A DNA stretch of 64,000 bases, from NCBI RefSeq assembly GCF_014201195.1, contig NZ_JACHDS010000001.1, positions 2,790,001-2,854,000 on the forward strand. Reading direction: 5' to 3'. Position numbers and translations under genes: made by a program. The stretch comes from Nocardiopsis mwathae (GTDB lineage: Bacteria; Actinomycetota; Actinomycetes; Streptosporangiales; Streptosporangiaceae). The notes under the pieces are model-generated. The model ran no database searches and was not told the DNA's origin. It saw only the letters and a list, made by a program, of their open reading frames with translations. Of this stretch, positions 53,428-61,645 are shown piece by piece (position 1 is the first letter of the stretch; the number at the start of each line of letters is the position of its first letter).

Positions 53428-53475
53428 CAATGCCAGGCTGATGCCAAGCCCCGTAGTTGCCGCAGGAGGCGATCA

Positions 53476-53907
53476 ATGGATCAGAGACAGGCGATCGAGG
53501 CCTTGACCCGCGCCGATGAGCTACGCAGGGAGATGGCACGCCGGGCCGACCAAGTGGCTCTGGTCTGCGGGGTGCTGGGCGTGGTGACGATCGCAATGGT
53601 CCTGACGATCGGACTCGCCAGCGGCGAAACGGCCCTGTGGACACCCGCCTACCTGGTCGCCATATTCGCTCTTATCAGCATGAACTGGTACGCCTACAGC
53701 CGCCCGGTAGCCCTGCGCCATCACCTGACCGTGCACTACATTCTGACCGGGGCAGGGGTCGCGTTCTTCGCTCTCACGGTCACGACGGGCCCGGCATTGT
53801 TCCCCGACTCCACCCTTTGGTGGACGGCAGGGGCGGCGTTGTGCGGCGTTCCCTTCTTCCTCGCGGCAGTGTTCAACATGGTAGGCGTTCGCAAGGCTCA
53901 GGGCTGA
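53476..53907 (+). CDS. Four-helix membrane protein paired with a winged-helix regulator
   Basis: 143 residues from ATG 53476, with a consensus AGGAGG 6 bases upstream. A short cytoplasmic N-terminal helix (1-28) precedes four hydrophobic helices (about 29-48, 55-73, 85-105 and 115-133). No family is recognised. The gene is followed 27 bases later by the HTH gene. Membrane-protein/MarR-like pairs of this kind are common in actinobacteria, and the function is unknown. Confidence 0.75.
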   Translation: MDQRQAIEALTRADELRREMARRADQVALVCGVLGVVTIAMVLTIGLASGETALWTPAYLVAIFALISMNWYAYSRPVALRHHLTVHYILTGAGVAFFALTVTTGPALFPDSTLWWTAGAALCGVPFFLAAVFNMVGVRKAQG

Positions 53908-53934
53908 GGCAGCGGTAATCCGGAAAGTTCCATC

Positions 53935-54240
53935 ATGAGTCATCCGCGCAAGTCACTCGATCCCGTCATCCACTCGCCTGTGCGCTTCTCCATCGTCGCG
54001 GCCCTGGCAGCGGTGGACCAGTCGGACTTCGCCTCGGTACGGGACACGGTCGAGGTCACAGACTCCGCCCTGTCCAAGCAGATCACTACTTTGGAGAACT
54101 CCGGGTACATCGCGGTACGCAAGACCTTCGTCGGCAGGCGGCCCAGGACCTATCTAGCTCTCACCCCGCAGGGACGCGCGGTGTTCACCCAACATTTGAA
54201 CGCCTTGCGGCAGATCGCCGACGGTAAGCACACCGGCTGA
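53935..54240 (+). CDS. Winged-helix transcriptional regulator (HTH_34 type)
   Basis: 101 residues. The single domain reads DPVIHSPVRFSIVAALAAVDQSDFASVRDTVEVTDSALSKQITTLENSGYIAVRKTFVGRRPRTYLALTPQGR in order. This is the typical HTH_34/MarR-like fold with the recognition helix around DSALSKQI. No ligand domain is present. It is in an operon with the upstream membrane protein gene, and the 19-bp palindrome is its likely operator. Confidence 0.9.
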   Translation: MSHPRKSLDPVIHSPVRFSIVAALAAVDQSDFASVRDTVEVTDSALSKQITTLENSGYIAVRKTFVGRRPRTYLALTPQGRAVFTQHLNALRQIADGKHTG

Positions 54241-54392
54241 CCGGCCATGGGCCCGGACGGCAGGCAGGGCGGCAGCGGAAAGGGAACTGCGTGCGAAGCG
54301 CGACCATCTCGGAACACCGATGACCATGGCGAACCGCAGGGCAAAACGGACGGGACTGACGCCTTACGCCATGATCATCGGTGGGCGTGGCC

Positions 54393-54578
54393 CTAGAGTC
54401 GGCCGGCCTTCACGTTGGAGAGGAAGGCGTGCCACTCGCTCGCGGGAAACGCGATGTGGCCAAGTGCAGGGTGCTTTGAGTCGCGCACGGCCGCACCTCG
54501 GGGGAAGTCGGCGACCTCGACGCAGTCGTTCGCGGTCGCGCTGTAGCTTGATTTGCGGAACTTCGGGGTCTGGTACAC
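54393..54578 (-). CDS. DUF397 protein (copy C)
   Basis: 61 residues from a GTG with AGGAAG 6 bases upstream, which overlaps the end of the regulator gene. The family pattern KFRKSSYSATANDCVEVADFPRGAAVRDSKHP is complete, ending FPASEWHAFLSNVKAGRL. It is 9 bases from the second DUF5753 regulator and forms the second regulator/DUF397 pair. Confidence 0.93.
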   Translation of the reverse strand: MYQTPKFRKSSYSATANDCVEVADFPRGAAVRDSKHPALGHIAFPASEWHAFLSNVKAGRL

Positions 54579-54587
54579 AGCCGCTTC

Positions 54588-55439
54588 CTACTCGTACTTC
54601 TTCAGGATCAGCGCCAGTCGTTCAGCAGAGGCATCGGGGTGCATGGCCTTCATTCTGATGTCGTCCCACGCCTCTCGGTGGACCTCCACCTCGTCGGGTT
54701 CGTCCAGGTAGAGTCCATCGGTCCGGACCTCGATGTAAACGATGGACGGGTCCATGGGTTCGGGAAAGTCGAGGATGGTGAAGCTCCCAGCCGTGCCCTG
54801 ATGGAGCCCCTGGTCGAGCGGGAGCAACTGGATCTTGATGTGGTCCTCGCGCTCGACGATCTCCAGCAGACTGCGGATCTGGTCGCTCATGACCTCCTTA
54901 CTGCCCGCAGGACGAAGGAAGACCGCCTCGTCGAGCACGCACCAGAGCTTCGGCGCGTCGTCTCGATCAAGAATCTCCTGACGCTCTTTGCGTGCTTGGA
55001 CGATGCGATCGATGACCTGAGGGGAACGGGACTGACCCGCTCTCGCCGATGCAGCCGCGTACTCGGGGGTCTGCAGCAAGCCATGGACCACCATCGACTG
55101 GTACGTGGAGATCACCGCAGCTTCAGCCTCGAACCCGACGTAAGCGTCCGTGAGGACATCGTCGTAGCGCGTCCACCAGCCCTTCTCCCGTGACTGACGG
55201 GCCAGTGTCACGAGCGCTTCGGTGACGTCCTCGGAGCAGCCGTAGAGGTTGGCGAGCGCTCGGACGATGACAGGGTCGGGGCGCTTCCACTTGTTGAGCT
55301 CCATGTTGGTCAGCCGCCCGCGCGACCACCCCAAACGGTCACCGACCTGCTCTGCAGTGAGCTTGGACTCCTCACGCAATCTTTTCAATTCGGCAGACAG
55401 CCGACGCCGCCTGACTGTCGGACTGTACCTGTCCGCCAC
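54588..55439 (-). CDS. XRE-type HTH regulator with DUF5753 domain (copy 2)
   Basis: 283 residues from a GTG with GAGGAG 8 bases upstream. The HTH (about 12-65) is LSAELKRLREESKLTAEQVGDRLGWSRGRLTNMELNKW, followed by DUF5753 (YVGFEAEAAVISTYQSMVVHGLLQTPEYAAAS). Same length and layout as copy 1, with clear divergence, so each probably has its own target. It is divergent from the unknown gene at 55688. Confidence 0.92.
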   Translation of the reverse strand: MADRYSPTVRRRRLSAELKRLREESKLTAEQVGDRLGWSRGRLTNMELNKWKRPDPVIVRALANLYGCSEDVTEALVTLARQSREKGWWTRYDDVLTDAYVGFEAEAAVISTYQSMVVHGLLQTPEYAAASARAGQSRSPQVIDRIVQARKERQEILDRDDAPKLWCVLDEAVFLRPAGSKEVMSDQIRSLLEIVEREDHIKIQLLPLDQGLHQGTAGSFTILDFPEPMDPSIVYIEVRTDGLYLDEPDEVEVHREAWDDIRMKAMHPDASAERLALILKKYE

Positions 55440-55514
55440 GATGCGTGCTCCTCGCTTCTTCCTGCGGCTCCTTCGTCCTGCTCCGATGTTAGATCACCCC
55501 ATTCGCGAAACTTT

Positions 55515-55577
55515 TGTAGCCCGCACTACATGGATCCTAATCTTTGTATTGAAAATTCTGCGCGACGGGGCCACTAT
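55515..55577 (+). promoter_or_regulatory. Promoter and dyad before the gene at 55688
   Basis: TTGAAA (55549-55554) and CACTAT (55572-55577) are 17 bp apart, a good promoter in an unusually A/T-rich stretch. Upstream is a small dyad, TGTAG (55515-55519) and CTACA (55526-55530), possibly a site for the divergent DUF5753 regulator. Confidence 0.5.
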
Positions 55578-55687
55578 AGAGAGCGTCGGAAGTGCGGCGA
55601 TGCAAGACGAGCCGCATGGAAGACCCCGGCGACGGAGGCTCACCCGTCCCGGGGCACGGCCGATCCAGCTATCAGAAGGAGATCGAC

Positions 55688-56152
55688 ATGTTCCAGGCTA
55701 GTGCCCGCATCTGGGCACTGCTCACGCTCACTCTGGGGTCGATGCTGGTGCTGTCAGCGTCGAGCACCCCCGACCACACCGCGGCTCAGCACCGCCCCGG
55801 CGACTCTGAGCTGGACGAAATCGCCGACATCGCCGCCTCCTTTGAGGAGTGGCTGGTCTCCTGCAGCCACGACGAGCGCGGGCGCCCCGTCTACCAGGCG
55901 GAGCACCTCGCAACCGGCGTCAGCGTCACCGCGCGGAGCCTGGAGGTCCTGCGCCTTCTCCTCCGCTCGACCGCTCGGGGTCTCTCCGCGATTCCGCTGC
56001 CGTCGGCGCGGATCCGGCCCTTCCTTCTTGCCCACGAAGGCCGGCGGGCCGCCGCCGAGGCGCGCTATGCGGCGTCCCTGGCCGCCATCGCCCAGCAGAC
56101 CGAGCAGGACGAGCTCGCCGAGATCCTGTCCGGGGCGGGGGTTACGCGATGA
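55688..56152 (+). CDS. Unknown protein with N-terminal hydrophobic segment
   Basis: 154 residues from ATG 55688, with GAAGGAG 6 bases upstream. Residues 8-27 (IWALLTLTLGSMLVLSASST) could be a signal peptide or anchor. The rest is helical and charged, including two histidine-rich short stretches and a pattern of Arg/Ala-rich helices. No domain is recognised. It overlaps the next gene by ATGA, so the two are translated together. Confidence 0.65.
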   Translation: MFQASARIWALLTLTLGSMLVLSASSTPDHTAAQHRPGDSELDEIADIAASFEEWLVSCSHDERGRPVYQAEHLATGVSVTARSLEVLRLLLRSTARGLSAIPLPSARIRPFLLAHEGRRAAAEARYAASLAAIAQQTEQDELAEILSGAGVTR

Positions 56153-56595
56153 GCACCCTGAAGACCTGGTCGGTCCGCGACCGCCGGGAGTTGGAGGCCT
56201 GGGCCCGCTACCACGGCACGGCCGTGACCATCGCTGAGGAGTCCTGGGACGCCGTCACCTACCGGGCCGAGGCGGTGTGCGAGGACGGCACCCGTTACCG
56301 CTGCCTCTACCGCGAGGAGTTCCCGCCGCCCATCGCGCTCAAGAGGCGGGCCAACACCTACACGGTCGCGCTCTTCCACCGGTCCGCCGGGATGTTCTGC
56401 TACCACGTCCGCGAGGTCACCCCGCGGCTGAGCGGGAGCAATCTCGTCGACCCCGCCCGCCTGGCCGAGCTGGTGGCCGCAGCCCGGGTGCAGCGCAAGC
56501 GCCGGGAAGTCTGCGGGGCGACCGTCGAGAATCTGGCCACCTACACCGTCGGGAGGACCTACGCGGCCCACCGGCTCTCCGACTGGCGGACGTAA
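56149..56595 (+). CDS. Unknown soluble protein coupled to the preceding gene
   Basis: 148 residues. There is no signal or membrane segment. The sequence has a mixed alpha/beta pattern with Cys in AVCEDGTRYRCLYREEF and FCYHVREVTPRL, and a C-terminal helix. No family is recognised. The start overlaps the previous stop (ATGA). A terminator hairpin follows at 56653-56669, so the pair is probably a two-gene operon. Confidence 0.65.
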   Translation: MSTLKTWSVRDRRELEAWARYHGTAVTIAEESWDAVTYRAEAVCEDGTRYRCLYREEFPPPIALKRRANTYTVALFHRSAGMFCYHVREVTPRLSGSNLVDPARLAELVAAARVQRKRREVCGATVENLATYTVGRTYAAHRLSDWRT

Positions 56596-56963
56596 TACCC
56601 CCGGGATCAGACCGCGTCGGCGATTCCGGCGATCCGGGGCCGCGGGCACTGAGGGGGCCTGCGGCCCCCCTTCCCTGCCTGTGTCTCGGAGGCGATCGGG
56701 AACGCCGAGCGGCCCGGCGGGGGTGGGTGGGCCCGCCCGCCCCCGTTCACCGCTGCGGTTGGGCGGTGCCGGATGGATACCCCGGCCTCAGGACGGCAGC
56801 TGAAACGGAACTGCGCGCGGAGCGCGGCCCTGCATGGAGGCTGTGGCCGATTACGGACAGGCATGGGGTGACTCGCCGCAGTAGGCTGTCGGGAGCGCCG
56901 TCGGGGGTTCGATCGGTGGAGGTCAGGGCTCGCGGCGCGGTGGGGCGATGGTGGGGGTCCACG
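56596..56963 (+). other. 368-bp spacer before the ArsR-type gene with two terminator-like hairpins
   Basis: GGGGGCC/GGCCCCC with a TGC loop (56653-56669) ends the preceding operon. A second G/C-rich dyad at 56719-56744 (GGGGGTGGGTGGG and CCCGCCCGCCCCC) follows; it also has the runs of a potential G-quadruplex. No gene is supported. The remaining 220 bases should hold the promoter of the regulator, but I see no clear box. Confidence 0.55.
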
Positions 56964-57947
56964 GTGCTTTATGTCCACTTCAGCGGTGAGCGTCCGGAGC
57001 GGATCCGGTGTAGGCCCCGACCCGATCCGATGTGGGAGGTGCTGCTCAGCCTGCACATGCTGCAGCTGCACCACGCCGGGCCGCGGTTCCGGCAGTGGCG
57101 GTTGCGGGTGCGGGAGCACATGACGGGGCGGATGTGGCGGCTGGCCGAGCTGGCGCCGCCGCGCGGGTACTCGCCGGACTTCCTGACACCGCCCGGCGAA
57201 CCGGGTGACCTGGAGGACGGGCTGGAGGCCCTGAAGTCCACCCCCGCCGCACAGGTCCGCCGGGACCTGGGCATCCTCGCGATGCAGCAGCGGCTCTCGG
57301 CGCCGGTGCGCGACCTGGCGCACGCTGACGCGCCGGTGATGCGCGGACTGGCACAGACCGTGCGCGAATACTTCGATCTCGCGCTCGCCCCCGAGTGGGA
57401 GTCCATCGGCGCCACGGTGGAGCGGGCCCTGCACGCCCCGGACACCAACCCCACTGGGGCAGCGCGGGCGCCGGGAGTTCCGGCTCCGCTGCGGTCGGTC
57501 GCGCGGTGGCGGGGCTCCGTTCTGGAGGTCGCCTATCCGTTGGAGCGCCACCTCCACCTCGATGGGCGCGAGCTGGTCCTGCTCCCCTCCTTCTACTGCT
57601 GGCGGTACCCCATCGCGCTGCAGGACCCCGAACTCCCGCCGGTGATCGTCTACCCGGTGACGGACTACCTCGACCTCCCCACGGGCGAGCGCCTGGACGC
57701 CGCCCGTCGGCGGGCCTTGGAGAAGCTCCTCGGCGGCACCCGGGCGGCCGTTCTGCGGACGATCGCCGCCAACACCTACTCGACCTCCGAACTGGCCGAG
57801 CGGCTCGGCATCTCCCCCGCTTCGGCCAGCGAGCACGCCACCGTGCTGCGCGCCTCGGGCCTCACCAACAGCCACCGGGACCGCAACGCCATCCGCCACG
57901 AGCTGACCGACCTGGGGTCCCGTCTGCTCCTGGGGGATCCGGAGTAG
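56964..57947 (+). CDS. ArsR-type winged-helix regulator with DUF5937-like N-terminal domain
   Basis: 327 residues from GTG 56964, with GGGGG 6 bases upstream; longer starts exist, but homologues begin near LYVHFSGERPERIR. About 1-240 is the alpha/beta region of DUF5937-type proteins (PDPMWEVLLSLHMLQ). The C-terminal winged helix (about 247-320) has VLRTIAANTYSTSELAERLGISPASASEHATVLRASGL. No metal-binding cysteines of classical ArsR are present, so the ligand is unknown. It is convergent with the monooxygenase gene. Confidence 0.83.
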   Translation: MLYVHFSGERPERIRCRPRPDPMWEVLLSLHMLQLHHAGPRFRQWRLRVREHMTGRMWRLAELAPPRGYSPDFLTPPGEPGDLEDGLEALKSTPAAQVRRDLGILAMQQRLSAPVRDLAHADAPVMRGLAQTVREYFDLALAPEWESIGATVERALHAPDTNPTGAARAPGVPAPLRSVARWRGSVLEVAYPLERHLHLDGRELVLLPSFYCWRYPIALQDPELPPVIVYPVTDYLDLPTGERLDAARRRALEKLLGGTRAAVLRTIAANTYSTSELAERLGISPASASEHATVLRASGLTNSHRDRNAIRHELTDLGSRLLLGDPE

Positions 57948-57971
57948 GCACGGCGGCCCGGCGGCGTCCGG

Positions 57972-59444
57972 CTAGACGATCTCTCCGACGTAGTCGCGCG
58001 GGTCGAGGCGGCGGGTGCGTTGGCGGTAGCGCCAGGTGAAGCCGGGCCAGTTGACGGTCTGAGCGCCCGTGTCGGTGACGTACCAGCTGTCGCAGCCGGT
58101 GGCCCAGACACTGTGTTCCAGGCTCCGCCGGACGCGGCGGACGAAGCGGGCCTGGGCGTCGGGGCGGACGTCCAGCGTGCGGTGGCCGGGGCCGCTGAGG
58201 CGGCGGACGGCGTCCATGACGTAGCGGATCTGGCTTTCCAACATATAGATGATCGAGTTGTGGCCGAGGTTGGTGTTCGGACCGTAGAGCAGGAAGAGGT
58301 TGGGGAAGCCGGCGACGGTGATGCCGAGGTGGGCCTCGGCACCGTCGCGCCAGGCCTCCCCCAGGTCGCGCCCGCCGCGGCCGGTGACGCGCATGGGGGC
58401 CAGGAAGTCGGTGACGGTGAACCCTGTGCCGTAGATGATCACGTCGGCCGGGTGGAGGGTGCCGTCGGCGGTGGCGACGCCGTCCGGTTCGATGCGGTGG
58501 ACCCGCCGGTCGACGAGGTCGACGTTGGGGCGGGTGAGCGCCGCGTAGAAGTCGTTGGACAGCAGGATGCGCTTGCAGCCCATGGTGTAGTCGGGGGTCA
58601 GGCGGGCGCGCAGCTCCGGGTCGGGGACGTGGTGGCGCAGGTGGCGGAGGAACCGCGCACGCATGAGCCGCATCAGGGACGGCACGTGCTGGAACGCCAG
58701 GACCCGGCTTTCGAACCGGACGTAGGCGGCCGCCCTGCCGGCCTGGAGGAGGAGCGGGTGCCCGGCGAAGCGGGCGCGTTCGGCGTCGCTGTAGGGGCGG
58801 TCGTCCTTGGGCAGCACGTAGGCGGGGCTGCGCTGGAAGAGGCGCAGCCGCCCCACCCGTTCGGCGATGCGGGGCACGAACTGGATGGCGCTCGCGCCGG
58901 TCCCGATGACCGCGACGTCCTTGCCGTCCAGGTCGGTGTCGTGGTTCCAGCGGGCGGAGTGGAAGGCCTCACCCGCGAAGTCCGCCCGGCCGGGGATGTC
59001 GGGGTAGGCGGGGCGCCGCAGCTGCCCGCACGCCGAGACGACGACGTCGAACTCCAGGGTGGCGCCCGCCGCCGTGGTCAGCCTCCAGGTCCGCGACGCG
59101 TCGTCGAAGGCCGCCTCGGTGACCTCGGTTCCGAAGCGGATGTGCGGCGTCACCCCGAAGACGCGGGCGCATCGCTCCAGGTAGTCGAGGATCTCCTGCC
59201 GACCGGCGTAGCTGCGGGTCCAGGCGGGGTCGGGGGCGAACGAGAAGGAGTAGAGGTGCGAGGGGACGTCGCACGCGGCACCAGGGTAGGTGTTGTCGCG
59301 CCAGACCCCGCCGATACCGTCGCCGCGCTCGAAGACGGCGAACGAGGTGACCCCGGCGCGGCGGAGCCGGATGGCCATCCCGATGCCGCCGAAGCCCGCT
59401 CCGATGACGGCGATACGGGGAGACGTACGTGGTGCCGCAGGCAT
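57972..59444 (-). CDS. Flavin-containing monooxygenase (Baeyer-Villiger type)
   Basis: 490 residues from ATG 59444; a longer frame exists but lacks support. The FAD site is IAVIGAGFGGIGMAIRL, and the NADPH site is VAVIGTGASAIQFVPRI. Between them lies FAGEAFHSARWNHD, the Baeyer-Villiger fingerprint FxGxxxHxxxW with Asn as the following residue. ATG domain GTGFTVTDF and the C-terminal YGPNTNLGHNSIIYMLESQ are as in the family. The ketone or other substrate cannot be told. It is convergent with the ArsR-type gene. Confidence 0.93.
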   Translation of the reverse strand: MPAAPRTSPRIAVIGAGFGGIGMAIRLRRAGVTSFAVFERGDGIGGVWRDNTYPGAACDVPSHLYSFSFAPDPAWTRSYAGRQEILDYLERCARVFGVTPHIRFGTEVTEAAFDDASRTWRLTTAAGATLEFDVVVSACGQLRRPAYPDIPGRADFAGEAFHSARWNHDTDLDGKDVAVIGTGASAIQFVPRIAERVGRLRLFQRSPAYVLPKDDRPYSDAERARFAGHPLLLQAGRAAAYVRFESRVLAFQHVPSLMRLMRARFLRHLRHHVPDPELRARLTPDYTMGCKRILLSNDFYAALTRPNVDLVDRRVHRIEPDGVATADGTLHPADVIIYGTGFTVTDFLAPMRVTGRGGRDLGEAWRDGAEAHLGITVAGFPNLFLLYGPNTNLGHNSIIYMLESQIRYVMDAVRRLSGPGHRTLDVRPDAQARFVRRVRRSLEHSVWATGCDSWYVTDTGAQTVNWPGFTWRYRQRTRRLDPRDYVGEIV

Positions 59445-59668
59445 GCTCGACCGACCCCTTTTCCGCGTTGTTCCCGCTTTTTCATCCCGAAGTTCCGGGC
59501 AAGCTAACACTCGGCCGCTACCCCTGGGGGCACGGGTAGGAGAGAAGTGCGGTGAGGCGGCCTCCGAATCGCCGCCACGCCGACGGCAGACCGACAACCC
59601 GCCCGGGCCGGCAGGCTCGGCTCCCGCACACACGCCGCAGGCGTTTCCCGACCGACGAAAGGCGCCCT

Positions 59669-60910
59669 ATGCTCCCCCGGCACCGGTTCCCCACCGCCCT
59701 CGCGGCGACCGCCCTGCTCACCCTGGCCACGCTCACCGCGGCACCCGCGGCGGCGGAGTCGGGCACCGCCGAGCGGGCGGACCGCGCGGGCGTCCGGTTC
59801 GCCACGTTCAACGCCTCCCTGCACCGCTCGGCGGAGGGCGAGCTGATCGAGGACCTGTCGGCCGGCGACGACGCGCAGGCGCGGGCGGTCGCCGAGGTCA
59901 TCCAGCGCAACCGCCCCGACGTGCTGCTGGTCAACGAGTTCGACTACGACGACGAGGGGCGGGCGGCCGAGCTGTTCCAGCGCAACTACCTGGCCGTCGG
60001 GCAGAACGGGGCCGCGCCCGTCAGCTACCCCTACCGCTACAGCGCTCCGAGCAACACCGGCGTGCACTCCGGGTTCGACCTGGACGGCGACGGCGAGACC
60101 GTCGCCGAACCCGGCGCCCCCGGCTACGCCGAGGACGCCTTCGGGTACGGCCGCTACCCCGGCCAGTACGGGATGGTCGTCTACTCCGCCTACCCCATCG
60201 ACACCGACGCCGTGCGCACCTTCCGGATGTTCCGCTGGGCGGACATGCCCGGCGCGCTGCTGCCCGTCGCCCCGGAGACCGGGGAGGGCTTCTACTCCGA
60301 GGAGGCTCTGGAGGTGTTCCGGCTGTCCTCGAAGAGCCACTGGGACCTGCCGGTGCGCATCGGGCCCGGCCGGACCGTGCACGTGCTGGCCTCTCACCCG
60401 ACGCCCCCCGCCTTCGACGGGCCGGAGCAGCGCAACGTCCGGCGGAACAGTGACGAGATCAGGTTCTGGGCCGACTACGTGACGCCGCGGCGGGGCGGCT
60501 ACATCTACGACGACGAGGGCGTCCGCGGTGGGTTGCGGCCGGGAGCGCGGTTCGTCGTCATGGGCGACCTGAACGCCGACCCGCATGACGGCGGCAGCCT
60601 GCCGGGCGCCATCGACCGGCTGCTCGACGCTCCCCTGGTCAACGGCAGCGTCACCCCCGCCGGTGAGGGCGGGGTCGAGGCAGCGGAGCTGCAGGGGGGA
60701 GCCAACGCCGACCACATCGGCGACCCCGCGCACGACACCGCCGACTTCGACGCCGAGCGGCCGGGTAACCTGCGCGTCGACTACGTGCTGCCGTCACGCG
60801 GACTTCCGGTGCGGGACAGCGCCGTCTACTGGCCGACCACCGACGACCCGATGTCGAAGGTGACCGACGCGGCGTCCGACCACCGGCTGGTCCGGCTCGA
60901 CATCGGCTGA
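59669..60910 (+). CDS. Secreted endonuclease/exonuclease/phosphatase (EEP) family hydrolase
   Basis: 413 residues from ATG 59669, with AAAGG 7 bases upstream. The signal peptide has a hydrophobic core at 9-22 and AAPAAAES near 28, so the mature protein is exported. EEP motifs are FATFNASL, LLVNEFDYDDEG (Glu metal ligand), HVLASHPTPP, VMGDLNADPHDGG and the C-terminal ASDHRLVRLD (Asp-His). It probably cleaves phosphodiesters or phosphomonoesters, but the substrate is unknown. No membrane anchor is seen. Confidence 0.9.
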   Translation: MLPRHRFPTALAATALLTLATLTAAPAAAESGTAERADRAGVRFATFNASLHRSAEGELIEDLSAGDDAQARAVAEVIQRNRPDVLLVNEFDYDDEGRAAELFQRNYLAVGQNGAAPVSYPYRYSAPSNTGVHSGFDLDGDGETVAEPGAPGYAEDAFGYGRYPGQYGMVVYSAYPIDTDAVRTFRMFRWADMPGALLPVAPETGEGFYSEEALEVFRLSSKSHWDLPVRIGPGRTVHVLASHPTPPAFDGPEQRNVRRNSDEIRFWADYVTPRRGGYIYDDEGVRGGLRPGARFVVMGDLNADPHDGGSLPGAIDRLLDAPLVNGSVTPAGEGGVEAAELQGGANADHIGDPAHDTADFDAERPGNLRVDYVLPSRGLPVRDSAVYWPTTDDPMSKVTDAASDHRLVRLDIG

Positions 60911-60934
60911 GCCGCGCGGACCGGATGCGGGCCG

Positions 60935-60967
60935 CCGTCCCGCCGCCCGGTGCGGGCGGCGGGACGG
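60935..60967. terminator. Bidirectional terminator between EEP gene and chorismate mutase
   Basis: A perfect 15-bp stem (CCGTCCCGCCGCCCG 60935-60949 with CGGGCGGCGGGACGG 60953-60967) and a 3-base loop lie between convergent genes. Confidence 0.88.
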
Positions 60968-60976
60968 AGTGGCGGG

Positions 60977-61267
60977 TCAGGTGCGCGCGGTCTCGGCTTC
61001 GGCCGCGTCGAGCCCGGTCTCGATGACCGCGGCCATGATGCGGGCGAGGCGTTCCTCGCCCAGTCGGGGCGCGTGGGCGGCCATCGCGGCGACGAGTTCG
61101 CGTTCGCGCCGCGGGTCGCGCCCGGCGAAACCTCCGACGGGCTTGAGCCGCTGGACGCGGGCGGCCAGCAGCGCCCGGTGCTCCAGCAGCCGCGCGAGTT
61201 CGGCGTCGATGCGGTCGATACGGCCGCGCAGGTCGTCGATGGTCGTGCTGGTAGGGCTGTCGCTCAT
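60977..61267 (-). CDS. Chorismate mutase (AroQ type)
   Basis: 96 residues, an all-helical AroQ-class mutase that turns chorismate to prephenate, the branch to Phe and Tyr. The active-site pattern is LRGRIDRIDAELARLLEHRALLAARVQRLKP with Arg, Lys and Asp/Arg repeats, and Arg-Glu in RDPRRERELVAAM. No signal peptide is present, so it is the cytoplasmic biosynthetic form. Upstream lie a leader peptide and a terminator hairpin, implying attenuation by phenylalanine or tyrosine supply. It is monocistronic. Confidence 0.92.
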   Translation of the reverse strand: MSDSPTSTTIDDLRGRIDRIDAELARLLEHRALLAARVQRLKPVGGFAGRDPRRERELVAAMAAHAPRLGEERLARIMAAVIETGLDAAEAETART

Positions 61268-61356
61268 CGTGTCGGTCGTCCTTGTCGTCGCGTCGGGGCG
61301 GCCGGCGGTCCACCGGATCGCGCGACGCGCGGAATGGAGGGCGGAGCCGACCGCTG

Positions 61357-61396
61357 GGAAAAGAAAAAGAGCGGAAGGCGTGTGCCTTCTCGCTCT
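61357..61396 (-). terminator. Transcription attenuator upstream of chorismate mutase
   Basis: On the minus strand AGAGCGAGAAGGC pairs with GCCTTCCGCTCT with a 4-base loop (61368-61396), one bulged base, followed by TTTTTCTTTTCC. This is a classic rho-independent terminator in a genome where U-tracts are rare. It lies 90 bases before the gene and 28 bases after the leader ORF. Confidence 0.75.
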
Positions 61397-61423
61397 TCAG
61401 CCGGCTCTGTACCCGTCGACCGC

Positions 61424-61486
61424 CTACGTCGCAGCGGCCGGCCGGTCCGGAGCCGGCGTGCTAAACGCGAAATAGCGGTGGGTCAT
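61424..61486 (-). CDS. Aromatic attenuator leader peptide of the chorismate mutase gene
   Basis: 20 residues from ATG 61484-61486, beginning MTHRYFAFSTPAP. It contains Tyr-Phe-Ala-Phe, so three of four residues at positions 5-8 are Tyr or Phe, the end products of the pathway. A -10 box lies 7 bases upstream, so it is probably leaderless. The stop precedes the terminator by about 28 bases. Ribosome stalling at Tyr/Phe codons when these are scarce would change the RNA fold and allow read-through into the mutase gene. Confidence 0.7.
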   Translation of the reverse strand: MTHRYFAFSTPAPDRPAAAT

Positions 61487-61493
61487 GCGCGCC

Positions 61494-61499
61494 ATCCTA
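61494..61499 (-). promoter_or_regulatory. Promoter -10 box for the leader peptide and chorismate mutase
   Basis: TAGGAT ends 7 bases before the leader ATG. A -35 element is weak. It fits the leaderless pattern found elsewhere in the window. Confidence 0.5.
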
Positions 61500-61645
61500 G
61501 CGCGTCGGCCGCGGTATCGTCCGCCCGTCCGCGACCACGCCGGGGAGAAACGCGTTCACTTTCGCTATAACCCCCTAGCGATAGGCCTTCCGCCGATTCA
61601 AGATGAAACGTGTTCTGTTCGGAAGGGCGTGGGTTGGGAGGCCTG

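Noticed and set aside
48428-55500. Prophage or integrative element
   Set aside because: No integrase, attachment repeat, tRNA target or structural phage gene is visible; the genes are regulators and a RiPP-like operon.
56719-56744. Possible G-quadruplex
   Set aside because: Runs of G are expected in such GC-rich spacers and the same bases form a simple hairpin. I list it only as terminator-like.
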